Source of the DNA: Eisenbergiella tayi
Lineage (GTDB): Bacteria > Bacillota > Clostridia > Lachnospirales > Lachnospiraceae
Length of the DNA: 64,000 nt
Assembly (NCBI RefSeq): GCF_001881565.1
Contig: NZ_MPDJ01000001.1
Span: 1,689,234 to 1,753,233, forward strand
Reading direction: 5' to 3'
Of the stretch, positions 16,022 through 24,382 are shown one piece after another. Every line of letters starts with the position of its first letter. Position 1 is the stretch's first letter. A program made the translations under genes and the position numbers. Under the pieces are notes generated by a model. It saw only the letters and a list, made by a program, of their open reading frames with translations, was not told the DNA's origin and did no database searches.

Positions 16022-16360
16022 TTAATTGCAGCCCGGGTCCAGAGAAAGTTGTCTGAGCGCACAGGCGGAAGGCTCCGGTGTGTGCCATTCGATGTACTTG
16101 GAAAAGGCGGCGTCAAAGGCGCGCCGGGACAAAATGGCAATGCACTCAGACGAATCTACAGTTTCTCCGGATAGTCTTTGGATGTCCTCGGCAGAAAGCA
16201 GCATAACCTGTCCGCACTCATCCACAGCCAGAAGAAAACCGGAACAGGGCGTTGTCCGGCCGCACATGCAGTTGCCGCAATCGCAGCTTACAAAGATAGC
16301 GTTGCGCCAGTTGCCGCGAACGGCCCGCAGAAAAGAATAAATTTTGCAGGATGATTTCAT
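16022..16360 (-). CDS. Cysteine-rich unknown protein, 112 aa
   Basis: It begins MKSSCKIYSFLRAVRGNWRN and has a CDCGNCMCG cluster at residues 26-34 that could hold metal, followed by a two-layer body (FLLAVDECGQVMLLSAEDIQ). It is the first gene after a strong terminator (16391-16438). The family is not recognised. Confidence 0.62.
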   Translation of the reverse strand: MKSSCKIYSFLRAVRGNWRNAIFVSCDCGNCMCGRTTPCSGFLLAVDECGQVMLLSAEDIQRLSGETVDSSECIAILSRRAFDAAFSKYIEWHTPEPSACALRQLSLDPGCN

Positions 16361-16390
16361 CCTCTACCTCCGTTATTCGTTTTTTCAAAA

Positions 16391-16438
16391 ACTAAAAAAG
16401 CGGGGACCGGCCGTGGAAACCCACAGACCGATCCCCGC
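16391..16438 (-). terminator. Intrinsic terminator after the DUF6133 pilin gene
   Basis: CGGGGACCGG pairs with CCGATCCCCG around a GUGG-rich loop and is followed on the minus strand by CTTTTTTAG. It separates the pilin-like gene from the accessory region. Confidence 0.82.
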
Positions 16439-16446
16439 CGGTGATT

Positions 16447-16668
16447 TTAGCCAAACAGGCCCTCGATCTCGCTGGTGATACGCGGAATCACCGTGTCGTT
16501 GAAAATGAGGGTCAGGGCCGCCAGAAGAAGGGCGCCCAGCACCACGGCGATGATGATCTTAACAGCGTCCGAAATGTAAAAATCGCCGCGCTGGTTGGAA
16601 AGCGCCATACGGGCACGAAGGGACAGTGCATTCGCCTTGTTCTGGATACGGGTGGTAAAGTTTCTCAT
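16447..16668 (-). CDS. DUF6133 family Flp-pilin-like protein
   Basis: A 73-residue protein with one hydrophobic segment (residues 37-58, AVKIIIAVVLGALLLAALTL region) preceded by NQRGDFY at residues 25-31, and ending EIEGLFG. The pattern fits DUF6133 proteins of clostridial conjugative elements, which look like Flp/Tad pilins. The RG-acidic step before the membrane segment resembles the cleavage region of two other pilin-like proteins here (NERGE at 25.5 and 26.0 kb) and could be cut by the prepilin peptidase at 22.1 kb. Probably the major pilin of the Tad operon. Confidence 0.78.
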   Translation of the reverse strand: MRNFTTRIQNKANALSLRARMALSNQRGDFYISDAVKIIIAVVLGALLLAALTLIFNDTVIPRITSEIEGLFG

Positions 16669-16732
16669 GGTAAGACCTCCTGAAATTTTATTGTTTTGAT
16701 GTTGATGGTTTTATAAAAAGACTGCTCACCGC

Positions 16733-16879
16733 TCAAGAACGACGAATCGGTTTGAGCATGTCCTTTTTATTGGAAATGGGCCGGCTGGGATAGGCTTTCG
16801 GCTTTTGATACAGAAGCCATCGGAAACGGCGCTTTTCTTCCCGTGCGCCGCCAGACGGGGAAAATTTTTTCTTAGGCAT
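16733..16879 (-). CDS. Small basic RWLL-type protein, 48 aa
   Basis: The start at 16879 (MPKKKFSPSGGA) follows AAGGAG by 6 nt. The protein is strongly basic and contains RFRWLLYQKPKAYPSRP, which resembles RRWLLPPKKQQAYRFYS of the 53-residue protein at 3204-3365. A terminator hairpin (16890-16927) stands directly before the ribosome site. The function is unknown. Confidence 0.6.
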   Translation of the reverse strand: MPKKKFSPSGGAREEKRRFRWLLYQKPKAYPSRPISNKKDMLKPIRRS

Positions 16880-16889
16880 AAAAGTCTCC

Positions 16890-16927
16890 TTAAAACAAGG
16901 GCCGGCCTGTATATGACAGGCTGGCCC
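16890..16927 (-). terminator. Terminator hairpin before the 48-residue protein gene
   Basis: GGGCCNGCCTGT pairs with its complement across an AUAUG loop (16899-16927) and is followed on the minus strand by TTGTTTT, which merges with AAGGAG. Confidence 0.75.
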
Positions 16928-17160
16928 AGAAATAAATGACGGCAGCTGACTACCGCTACAAAAATCCGCTATAGAACAAGCACTTACCTCCTTTACACTG
17001 CAAGAGGTAGAAAAATGTGTTTTTTCTGCTTCATACATTCAGAAAAATGTGAAAAAATGAATTGCAAAACAAAGAAAAATGTGGACGCCTCGAATGTGCA
17101 TCATCATTTATCACGAATCTTCCGCTGTATCTTGCAGAGAAAACCATAGAGCTCTTATAG
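16928..17160 (-). promoter_or_regulatory. Regulatory gap with three 11-bp repeats at 32-bp spacing
   Basis: No gene of good quality lies here. AGAAAAATGTG occurs at 17009-17019, 17041-17051 and 17073-17083, exactly 32 bp apart. An AAAGGAGG site near 16985-16992 is followed by a 7-codon frame starting with TTG. I read this as a regulator-binding and leader region for the small-protein and pilin genes. Confidence 0.5.
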
Positions 17161-17192
17161 GAAACGGCCCTCACATTCAGATGTGGGGCCGT
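17160..17192 (-). terminator. Hairpin after tadC
   Basis: ACGGCCCNCACA pairs with TGTGNGGCCGT (17164-17192), directly after the tadC stop. The following U-run is weak (TTTCC). Confidence 0.6.
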
Positions 17193-17208
17193 TCCATTCG
17201 CAGTCCGA

Positions 17209-18087
17209 TTATCCAAAGAAAGCGCCCAAGGAGCCCATAACCTCGGTACAGAGGACCACCAGGTAGATAATCATGATACAGATGAGCATCATCATGGAGT
17301 AACGCTGGATCTTCTTGGGGCGCTTGGCCGCTTCCTTTTTTAAGTTGTTCTGCTCAATCTGCCTCATGTCAAAACAGATCATTTTAAAGTACATCCTCTG
17401 ATCGTCGCCTCGCAATACGCCAATCAGTCCCCGGATCACATCGGACAGCATGGGGCTGCCGATGCGGGTTTCAAAATGGATGAGGGCGTTTTCATAGTTG
17501 CCGGTCTTCATATCGGCAATCGTCTGGTCCAACTCCGCGCCGAAGTCCTTGCCCGCCACCCGGCGGTAGGAAGTAAGGATCTTCAACACATCCCGGTCAT
17601 TTTCCAAATTCTGCCCGATGGTAAGGGCAAAGCGAGGGATCTCATTCTCAATGAGCTTGCGCCGCTTTTTCACAAAGTCAAAAACCTTGTAATAGGTTGA
17701 AAACCACAGAGCCACGGCCAGACCAATCAGAACAGGCACCATAAGCGGTATCAAAAACGCCATCAGCAGAGAACTGAGGCCGACTGCCCCGGCTGTGACC
17801 CAGGCCCGGGCGGTGTAGACTTCCGGTGTCAGCTCCATGCCGGCAATGTCCAGCGCCCGCTGCAGTTTATTCCGCTTGAGCTTATCCAGCTTCAGGTACG
17901 GGGCGATCAGGCCGGCGATTTTGGTGAGATAGACATCCAGCAGTTTCTCGGCCTTTACGCCCTGCTGCTTGCGGGCCAGAAGCATCATACGGGAGGTACG
18001 CTTCGTGGGAATGTCTGCAAAGGCACAAGTCAGGTTATAGACAGCAAAGCCGAAACAAATCACTGCTGTGAGAGCTAAAAGCGTCAT
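17209..18087 (-). CDS. tadC: TadC-like pilus assembly membrane protein
   Basis: A 292-residue T2SSF-type protein with an N-terminal membrane segment (residues 1-20), a cytosolic helical domain, a double segment around residues 95-130 (VTAGAVGLSSLLMAFLIPLM), a long cytosolic domain with NEIPRFALTIGQNLENDRDV, and a C-terminal segment (residues 262-285). This fits the TadC partner of TadB in the inner-membrane platform of Tad pili. It overlaps tadB by 4 nt. It is the last gene of the pilus operon before a terminator-like hairpin. Confidence 0.85.
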   Translation of the reverse strand: MTLLALTAVICFGFAVYNLTCAFADIPTKRTSRMMLLARKQQGVKAEKLLDVYLTKIAGLIAPYLKLDKLKRNKLQRALDIAGMELTPEVYTARAWVTAGAVGLSSLLMAFLIPLMVPVLIGLAVALWFSTYYKVFDFVKKRRKLIENEIPRFALTIGQNLENDRDVLKILTSYRRVAGKDFGAELDQTIADMKTGNYENALIHFETRIGSPMLSDVIRGLIGVLRGDDQRMYFKMICFDMRQIEQNNLKKEAAKRPKKIQRYSMMMLICIMIIYLVVLCTEVMGSLGAFFG

Positions 18088-19016
18088 GCGCTGTCACCTC
18101 CATATTCAATGGGCCTGCTCAGTTTCATGATCTGGGTCAGGGCAAACAGGATAATGGCTGCGCAGATTGCCAAAGCGATTTTGCCCGGCGTGGTGAAGAG
18201 CAGCGTGTGAAACCAATCTTCATTCAGGAAATAAAGCAGCGGTACATTGGCGATCACAAGGAACATCATCGTGATCGCCTCCCGGCGCGGCCCCTGCATC
18301 ATAGCCTCCAGCTCCGACTGCACCACACGAACATCAGAAAACTTCTGGGCGATGGTAGGCAGCGTATTTTTCATGGCCCGGTCAGACTGGCACTGAATGA
18401 GGATGTTAGCCCACTCATGGAAAACACGGTTTGGAATCTTCATTTTGAGCGAATTGATGGCACTCGTAGTATTTGCGTTAATCAACTCTGCCTCATAGAC
18501 AAATGCCTCAAAATTGGCCTTCACCGGCTCATTGATGTAGGGCAGGTTTTCCTTGACTGCCCGGATCAGGTCCTCTGTGCGCAGGTAGGAAGTGGTGATG
18601 ATGGAGATGGCCGTTTCCAGTTCTTCGTTCAAATGCTTTTTATAACTGGCTGCGGTGCTGCGCAGATACCAAATAGGAGCGAGTGAAAATCCGATCCCTA
18701 AAATCGGGACCATGTACACATTGCCAATCAGCAGCGCCAGGGCGCCGCCCACCGCGAACAGGATCAGAGTCAGCCGTTTGACTGCTTCATACCGGTCAGC
18801 CCGCCCGGTGCCTTTGAGGATTTGCTTTAATTCAAAGTCCTGATTAAAGAAGCCTTTGGCCGGAGTACCCATCAGAACATTCAATTCATCGGTCAGAGTG
18901 GCCGACTTGCGCTGTGACCGGAAAAGCGCATCAATGAAATCGCCCGGCCGCACACCAAACAGCGTTAGGAGTCCAGCGGCGATGAGGGCGAAGCATATGA
19001 TGTAAACCCACGGCAT
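18084..19016 (-). CDS. tadB: TadB-like pilus assembly membrane protein
   Basis: A 310-residue protein with membrane segments near residues 3-22, 85-125, 245-262 and 270-292, and a cytosolic domain containing NEELETAISIITTSYLRTED, the conserved core of the T2SSF/TadB family. The ATG follows AAGGAGG and lies inside the end of tadA (52-nt overlap). Together with TadC it forms the platform that the TadA ATPase drives. Confidence 0.85.
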   Translation of the reverse strand: MPWVYIICFALIAAGLLTLFGVRPGDFIDALFRSQRKSATLTDELNVLMGTPAKGFFNQDFELKQILKGTGRADRYEAVKRLTLILFAVGGALALLIGNVYMVPILGIGFSLAPIWYLRSTAASYKKHLNEELETAISIITTSYLRTEDLIRAVKENLPYINEPVKANFEAFVYEAELINANTTSAINSLKMKIPNRVFHEWANILIQCQSDRAMKNTLPTIAQKFSDVRVVQSELEAMMQGPRREAITMMFLVIANVPLLYFLNEDWFHTLLFTTPGKIALAICAAIILFALTQIMKLSRPIEYGGDSA

Positions 19017-20395
19017 CCGTTCAACACCTCCTTGTCGTGCTCAAGAAATTCATCCAGCTCCTTATGGGAAATCCCATTGTCCAGGAGACGCTTCTGCAAT
19101 GAGCTGGACATCTCGGAAACTTTTTTGTGGCGGCCGACCACAAGGGGCCGTCCATCTGCATCAACAGTGTTGTCCAGCACATTGTAAGAGTAGAGGGTGC
19201 GGTAAATCAGCCGTTCGCCCTCACAGCCTTCCCCCTCGATGATCTCCATGATTTTACGGCTTCGGTCTTCCAGCTGCTTTGTGAAGACGATGATTGGATA
19301 GGCTTCGACCATGATCTGCATCAAAACATCATCGCCCATCATATACTTTCGCTTTGCGAGCGTCATCATGCGCCGGTAAGTAGAAGCGCAGCTGTTAGAG
19401 TGGATTGTGGTGCAGACAGTATGGCCGGTACGGGAGCTTTCTGCAGCGGACAGGCTTTCTGCCGCAGACCGCATCTCACCGACGCCGATCACATCCGGGT
19501 GCTTACGAAGGACCCGCTCCAGCAGGAAGTCCTGGTTGATGTTCAAGGAAGGATTTTCGCTGGGCCGGGTGAGCAGATGGACTACGGAATTCAGAATGTT
19601 TCCATTTTCGTCCCGCTTAACCAGATCAAATTCGCGGCTGCCCTCCTCAATCGTGATGAGGCGTCGGTTGTCAGGGACCTGGGACAACAGCCATGCCATG
19701 ATGGTAGTTTTGCCGGAGCCGGTGGCCCCGGCAATGCAGACGGATACGCCATAGCGGATGCAGGCGGTCAGAAAATGAAGCATTTCCGCTGTTGCACTGC
19801 CGGAGTCCAACAGCTTCTGTGCAGAAACCGTTTGTTGATTTACGATACGGATGGAAGCGTTGATCCCCACCTCCGGGTCAACAATCGGCGTCTTATCCAC
19901 AGAGATACGCACATTCTTATCCAGGAATCCGATCACGCTGGGCATGGTATCGTCTATGACCATGCCGCAGGCGTTGAGCATGCGCCGGACCACATCAATA
20001 GCGTGCTGTGGAGAGGAAAACTTGTCCGGGATTTTAACGCTGCGCCCGCCGGCTTCAATCACCTCAATGTCGTTGTAGGCATTGATGTTGACCTCCTCAA
20101 TACCGGGTTTGTAGATCCACTTTTTCAGGAAGGAGTACCCGGCCATGTCCTCATAGAGCTTCTCGCACAGTTCCTCCGTGGTCAGCCCCTCGATGGCGTA
20201 TTTTCGCTTGACGATGTACTGCACCATCAGTTCTTTCAAAAGGGAGGAGGCGCGGTCGGTATTTCCATCGCCGGCCTCTGCAATCGTGGCGGCGTGGTTT
20301 TCCGCAAAATACCGCTGTACATCTTCCAGAATCTGTTCATAGGTAAGGTCCTGATTGGCCGCAGGAGCGAAGAAAATGTCATTGAGATTATTCAT
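18965..20395 (-). CDS. tadA: TadA/CpaF-type pilus assembly ATPase
   Basis: The start at 20395 (MNNLNDIFFAPAAN) is chosen because the upstream frame to 20656 lies inside tadZ. The 476-residue protein has an N-terminal domain with YIVKRKYAIEGLTTEELCEK, a Walker A GATGSGKTT near residue 225, an Asp-box region, a Walker B-type VIGVGEMRSAAES near 302, and the histidine HTVCTTIHSNS. These are the marks of CpaF/TadA secretion ATPases. It powers Tad pilus assembly in the cytosol. Neighbouring tadZ, tadB and tadC support the call. Confidence 0.93.
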   Translation of the reverse strand: MNNLNDIFFAPAANQDLTYEQILEDVQRYFAENHAATIAEAGDGNTDRASSLLKELMVQYIVKRKYAIEGLTTEELCEKLYEDMAGYSFLKKWIYKPGIEEVNINAYNDIEVIEAGGRSVKIPDKFSSPQHAIDVVRRMLNACGMVIDDTMPSVIGFLDKNVRISVDKTPIVDPEVGINASIRIVNQQTVSAQKLLDSGSATAEMLHFLTACIRYGVSVCIAGATGSGKTTIMAWLLSQVPDNRRLITIEEGSREFDLVKRDENGNILNSVVHLLTRPSENPSLNINQDFLLERVLRKHPDVIGVGEMRSAAESLSAAESSRTGHTVCTTIHSNSCASTYRRMMTLAKRKYMMGDDVLMQIMVEAYPIIVFTKQLEDRSRKIMEIIEGEGCEGERLIYRTLYSYNVLDNTVDADGRPLVVGRHKKVSEMSSSLQKRLLDNGISHKELDEFLEHDKEVLNGCRGFTSYASPSSPLDS

Positions 20396-21194
20396 CGGCA
20401 GTTTCCTCCTCAAAATGCTCGGTTTCGTTTCCATCATCCTCTGCGGCATGGTCAGCCAGCTCCATCTGCTCCAGCGCATCCAAAACTTTGTTGAGCGAAG
20501 CTGTGTATTTGGGATTGCAGTATTTGATGGCCTGGAACATCCCGCCTTCGGTGGCGCAGCGGTCGATCTCCTTGCCATAGGGCAGAAGGCCATCCCATCC
20601 GCCGATGATATGGCCCATCTCATCCAGCGCGTGGAAAGGGCGGGCCATGCCGGCAAAGGTCATGTGCTGATCGTAGTGGAAACGCCCATCTCCCAACAAG
20701 GGCTGATGGGCCTTTAAGTAATTAACGCCCTTGAGATCAGGCGTCAGGATGCGAATGACCAGATCCCCTGACTCAATGGCGGCAGGCGTGAACACATTCG
20801 TCATATTGGAACTGCAGTCCAGAATGACGAAATCCACAAGCCTTGCGGCGGCGTTGACCAGCTGGAGTACCATGGCGTACTTGACTTCCGGGTAACTCAA
20901 CGGATTTTCACCGGCAGCATAGCCCATCACTCCAATGAAGGGATAACTTTTGAGCACGGTAACATGCCCTGCCACCAAAGAGGTATCGATTTCCACGCTG
21001 CTCAGTACCTGCCCTACAGAGGCATTGGTCTGAATGATCTGCTCCGGCAGCCACACCGGAAGCATAGGAACACTGATTTCCGCATTGATGATGATCGCTT
21101 TCCGCTTGTCGCGGGTCAGGGCTTTTGCCAGAATGCAGGAAAACATACTTTTTCCGCTCCCTGGGCTGCCCCAGACGGTAATGACTTTTCCCAT
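20388..21194 (-). CDS. TadZ/CpaE-like MinD-family ATPase
   Basis: The start at 21194 (MGKVITVWGSPGSGKS) follows AAAGGAG by 6 nt. The P-loop GSPGSGKS at residues 9-16 and VDFVILDCSSNM near residue 125 fit the ParA/MinD superfamily, to which TadZ/CpaE pilus-localising proteins belong. It lacks the signature Lys at the start of the MinD deviant loop, so its ATPase activity is uncertain. It overlaps tadA by 8 nt. It should place the pilus machine in the cell. Confidence 0.8.
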   Translation of the reverse strand: MGKVITVWGSPGSGKSMFSCILAKALTRDKRKAIIINAEISVPMLPVWLPEQIIQTNASVGQVLSSVEIDTSLVAGHVTVLKSYPFIGVMGYAAGENPLSYPEVKYAMVLQLVNAAARLVDFVILDCSSNMTNVFTPAAIESGDLVIRILTPDLKGVNYLKAHQPLLGDGRFHYDQHMTFAGMARPFHALDEMGHIIGGWDGLLPYGKEIDRCATEGGMFQAIKYCNPKYTASLNKVLDALEQMELADHAAEDDGNETEHFEEETADE

Positions 21195-21280
21195 AGGAAA
21201 CTCCTTTCCCAAGGGCGGAATGCCCTTGATTGTGCGGTAATATAATTTCGATTATCATAATCAAAATTATCAAACTGGTT

Positions 21281-22123
21281 TCATTCACCGCTTTCCGGTG
21301 TATTACTGGTAGGTGTCGATTGGGTATTCTCACCCGAATCTTCTGCAGAGGCGGGATCACCAGTTGCATCTGTCCCTTCGTTCTCGCCATCCTCTGTCAG
21401 CGTTTCCGGGAAGTAAATTTCCTGGAGCGTCTTGTCCTGTTCGGCCAGCAGTTCTTCAGCCAGCTGGTCATTGTTGCGGGAGATCAGGGCCACATGAGCT
21501 ACGCCGTCGTTCTCCAGCTCAGTGATGATGCGGGCCTGCTCCGGGCTTGCCAGCACTGTGATGGTAGCAGACTGCTGCGGCTCTTCATCTTCTGTGGGCT
21601 CCTTGGTATTGTCCACATTGATGCCATCAGAATCCGTGACGGAAAGGACCTTGACAAAACGCAGTTCGGGTACTTCCTCCGCAGTCTCCAGGAAGTGATA
21701 GATGCGGACAATATCATTGGGCTGGAGCTTATCCGACAGTCCGGAGGCCAGCGTTTTTACGGTCAGGGAGATAGCAACCTTACCAGAGGGGATGTCGTTG
21801 AGCGCCACATCGGAGGAAATCGGGACGCTGCTCACCTTACTGGTGAGAATATAGTCGCCCGCAGCCAGATCCGCCGTCACATACAGCCCCTCCACATCCT
21901 CAAGGCTGTGAGCCACATTGGTGGGAAGGTTATAGCCGCCTACCTCCACAACCTCGGCGTTTTCTTTGGTGACCTGTTCGCCTTTGAGCACAGGCTGGGT
22001 GATGCGGACAATTTCCGTTTTCCCGTTGGTCTGCCGGGCAATGGTGGGCAGAGCCACAAAAGCAATGACTGCTGCCAATACCAGGGACAAAATACCGAAA
22101 ATAAATCGGTTGTTGAGTTTCAT
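21281..22123 (-). CDS. cpaB: CpaB/RcpC-like SAF-domain protein
   Basis: The start at 22123 (MKLNNRFIFGILSLV) is preferred; a GTG two codons earlier is also possible. A signal or anchor segment spans residues 5-28, followed by a SAF domain (residues 38-100, PVLKGEQVTKENAEVVEVGG) and the RcpC/CpaB body with SLTVKTLASGLSDKLQPNDI. The C-terminal 50 residues are acidic, Ser/Thr/Glu-rich and likely unfolded. In Tad systems this protein works outside the membrane in pilus assembly, perhaps by binding peptidoglycan. Confidence 0.85.
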   Translation of the reverse strand: MKLNNRFIFGILSLVLAAVIAFVALPTIARQTNGKTEIVRITQPVLKGEQVTKENAEVVEVGGYNLPTNVAHSLEDVEGLYVTADLAAGDYILTSKVSSVPISSDVALNDIPSGKVAISLTVKTLASGLSDKLQPNDIVRIYHFLETAEEVPELRFVKVLSVTDSDGINVDNTKEPTEDEEPQQSATITVLASPEQARIITELENDGVAHVALISRNNDQLAEELLAEQDKTLQEIYFPETLTEDGENEGTDATGDPASAEDSGENTQSTPTSNTPESGE

Positions 22124-22138
22124 AAGCACATTCTCCTG

Positions 22139-22636
22139 TCATAAAAATAGTTCAGCCAGCGTTGCAACAGAGCAGCCGCAGGCAAGAAAAGGTAAGAACG
22201 GGATGGCGATGGGCTGGCGGAGCCGGGAAAGCCTTCGGAACAGAAGGACCATCGGCATGGCAAAGACTGCGGCCACAAAGAAAACCAGAGCCATCCCGGA
22301 AGGGCCGTAAATCAGCCCAAGTATCCCACAGAATTTAATATCGCCTCCTCCAAGCCCAGTTCCACCCGTTGCCATGGCAGCAGCCAGAGGGATGCAAAAG
22401 CCAAGCAATGCCCCCGCCAAAGCCTCGGCAACGGTGGGCCAGAGCTGCCCACCGTCCCCGGCAAGGCAGACCTTGAGCAACGGAGCCAGAGCGGCGAAGG
22501 GCATAAAAAAGGCGAGCGCCCGATCCGGCACCCGCCTATACAGAATATCATAAACAGCAAAACCAGCCACAACAGAGAAAACGGTGAGCAGGTATGCCGG
22601 CCACAGGCTACTCGCGGTTGGTGTACCAATCATCAT
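22139..22636 (-). CDS. Prepilin peptidase (A24, TadV/CpaA type)
   Basis: A 165-residue membrane protein with about six hydrophobic segments. The two catalytic Asp residues are visible: VYDILYRRVPD early in the chain and GGGDIKFCGILG (the GxGD motif) in the middle. The length fits the short TadV/CpaA class without the methylase domain. The start at 22636 overlaps the end of the upstream gene. It should cut the pilin-like proteins of this operon after the Gly of their RG(E/D) motif. Confidence 0.9.
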   Translation of the reverse strand: MMIGTPTASSLWPAYLLTVFSVVAGFAVYDILYRRVPDRALAFFMPFAALAPLLKVCLAGDGGQLWPTVAEALAGALLGFCIPLAAAMATGGTGLGGGDIKFCGILGLIYGPSGMALVFFVAAVFAMPMVLLFRRLSRLRQPIAIPFLPFLACGCSVATLAELFL

Positions 22637-24302
22637 AAAGGCTCCCATCGATTGAAACATAGTCGTTCAGGTTGATGCTCAACATTCCATCAGGGGTCCA
22701 AGTGTCCCAGACCTGGGTGAAGACGGTATAATCTGTGGAATCCGGGAACCATAGCGGACTGAAATGCACAGCCCGGTTATAGGTAGAGAACTCATTGGGC
22801 TGGAAGGTGAATTTGGCGCTCCGGCCGCTGGACACCCGCTGCAGAAGGCGCAAGTATGTTTCGTACTGGAACTCGGGAAACACGGAAAATGCCGTCTGCG
22901 GATGGGTGATATGGCTGGTGGGCGAGTCGGTGGAAAGGGTGGCTGTCACATCCTGCTTGACGCCATACCCGCTCTTCATTGACTTCCCGGAGGCCGTGGG
23001 CACAATATCATCCGGCATCAGGGACATCACACCGCTGATGGAGGCAGAATAGCCGGTGTACTCGTACTCCCAATAGCCTTCATCGACCCAGTGCCCCCAG
23101 TCATCGTGGTCACACCAAACCCAAACCGGTACCCAGTAGCAGCTCCATACACCCCAGTTGGCAGTGAGCTTCTGCGGCTCATTGGGGAGTGAGGGCACGG
23201 TGTAGTTGGGGTTGGTATCCGTTGCTGTCGGATCTGGAGGGATATGTTCGTTCAAGTCCACGATCTCCGCAACAAAGGTATCTTGTGCGGTATAGGCCCC
23301 GCTGACGGAAACCGTGATGGTTACCGACTGTGGAGTGGAGGGCGTGTGCCATTTGACCCAGACCACCTGGCTGTCGCCTGCCGGGATGACTATATCGTTG
23401 ACCCGGTAGGTGGTGCCGAGAATATGGAAGGTCACCGAGGCCGGATTGTCCGGTGTTAAATCTGTATCCGTCCGCAGAGTAACGGATGTGATCACATCCG
23501 TGTCTACCCGATATTCTACATCGGGCGCTTCAATTTCCCCTTCGGGCGGGCGCTCATCAAACCAGACAATGCCGACGCCCAGACTGCTGATGATGTCAGC
23601 GTTGCTCTGCTTGCTTGTGGTGCTGCCTGTCCATGCGGGCAGGCCGAGATCGCTAAATTCCAAAAACATCGACAGAGGCAGATTCTTGTGGGTGAGGGAA
23701 GTCATGGTTTTCCGAAGCGCCCCGCCAGATTTTTGGTCATACAGCGCCGCCTCTGTAGCGGTCATACAGTAATACTGGCCGTTATGCGTAAAGTATGCAA
23801 TGGGCTCGATCAGCAGCTTATAGTCGCCAGCGATCATCCGCTCATAGTCCACACCGGCCGCCTGGGCAACCATCTGGCAGGCATATTCCGAACAAAAATA
23901 CCGCTTGATGGCCTCAATATTGCTCTGCCCCTTACTGCTGACGATGGTGGGCATAGACTGTATTGGCCTTGTATAGTCATAACCTGCGCCTGATTGGGGA
24001 GTAAGTGCAGTGCCGGCAAGATACTGCAACTTGTTCACTTTTCCAAAGTGAACGACATTATTTTGAGATCGATTTGTAAAATCAATCGGTGAGGATATTG
24101 CGTTTCCGCTATCGGCATCCACAACGGTGATTCGCACACCATCATTTCCAGGATTCCAGAAATTAGAGGATGTGCCTTGGCCCATGCTGCCGCCACCACC
24201 GTCAATATTTCCGTTACCGCCCTCTGCAAACGCGGTGGAAGGGAGCAAACAAAATACCAGGGCAAGGCTGCACAGGAGGGCGAGAAGTCGCTTCAAATAC
24301 AT
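22608..24302 (-). CDS. Secreted surface protein, 564 aa
   Basis: The start at 24302 follows a GGAG site. A clear signal peptide (MYLKRLLALLCSLALVFCLL, cut near TAFAEGG) is followed by a Gly/Asn-rich linker, a mixed domain, a bacterial Ig-like beta segment (residues 240-350), and a striking tryptophan-rich stretch around residues 385-410 (WGVWSCYWVPVWVW). No LPXTG or lipobox is present. Its place inside the Tad operon suggests a pilus-associated or mating-contact protein. The function is inferred from context only. Confidence 0.75.
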   Translation of the reverse strand: MYLKRLLALLCSLALVFCLLPSTAFAEGGNGNIDGGGGSMGQGTSSNFWNPGNDGVRITVVDADSGNAISSPIDFTNRSQNNVVHFGKVNKLQYLAGTALTPQSGAGYDYTRPIQSMPTIVSSKGQSNIEAIKRYFCSEYACQMVAQAAGVDYERMIAGDYKLLIEPIAYFTHNGQYYCMTATEAALYDQKSGGALRKTMTSLTHKNLPLSMFLEFSDLGLPAWTGSTTSKQSNADIISSLGVGIVWFDERPPEGEIEAPDVEYRVDTDVITSVTLRTDTDLTPDNPASVTFHILGTTYRVNDIVIPAGDSQVVWVKWHTPSTPQSVTITVSVSGAYTAQDTFVAEIVDLNEHIPPDPTATDTNPNYTVPSLPNEPQKLTANWGVWSCYWVPVWVWCDHDDWGHWVDEGYWEYEYTGYSASISGVMSLMPDDIVPTASGKSMKSGYGVKQDVTATLSTDSPTSHITHPQTAFSVFPEFQYETYLRLLQRVSSGRSAKFTFQPNEFSTYNRAVHFSPLWFPDSTDYTVFTQVWDTWTPDGMLSINLNDYVSIDGSLYDDWYTNRE

Positions 24303-24318
24303 CACACTCCGTTCTTCT

Positions 24319-24353
24319 TAAAATAGAAAGGCCGCCACAATTCTGTGACGGCC
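24319..24353 (-). terminator. Terminator before the secreted-protein gene
   Basis: GGCCGNCACA pairs with TGTGNCGGCC across a short loop (24330-24353) and is followed on the minus strand by TTTCTATTTTAAG, then the ribosome site. Confidence 0.78.
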
Positions 24354-24382
24354 AATCAGGGGTATATTCAGTCATAGATTGG

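Noticed and set aside
17031..17216. 61-residue minus-strand frame
   Set aside because: Overlaps the tadC stop and terminator, with no ribosome site; the region is better read as regulatory.
19127..20494. 455-residue plus-strand frame
   Set aside because: It lies antisense to tadA, has no ribosome site and its sequence is the shadow of a conserved gene.
21230..22144. 304-residue plus-strand frame
   Set aside because: Antisense to cpaB; no ribosome site.
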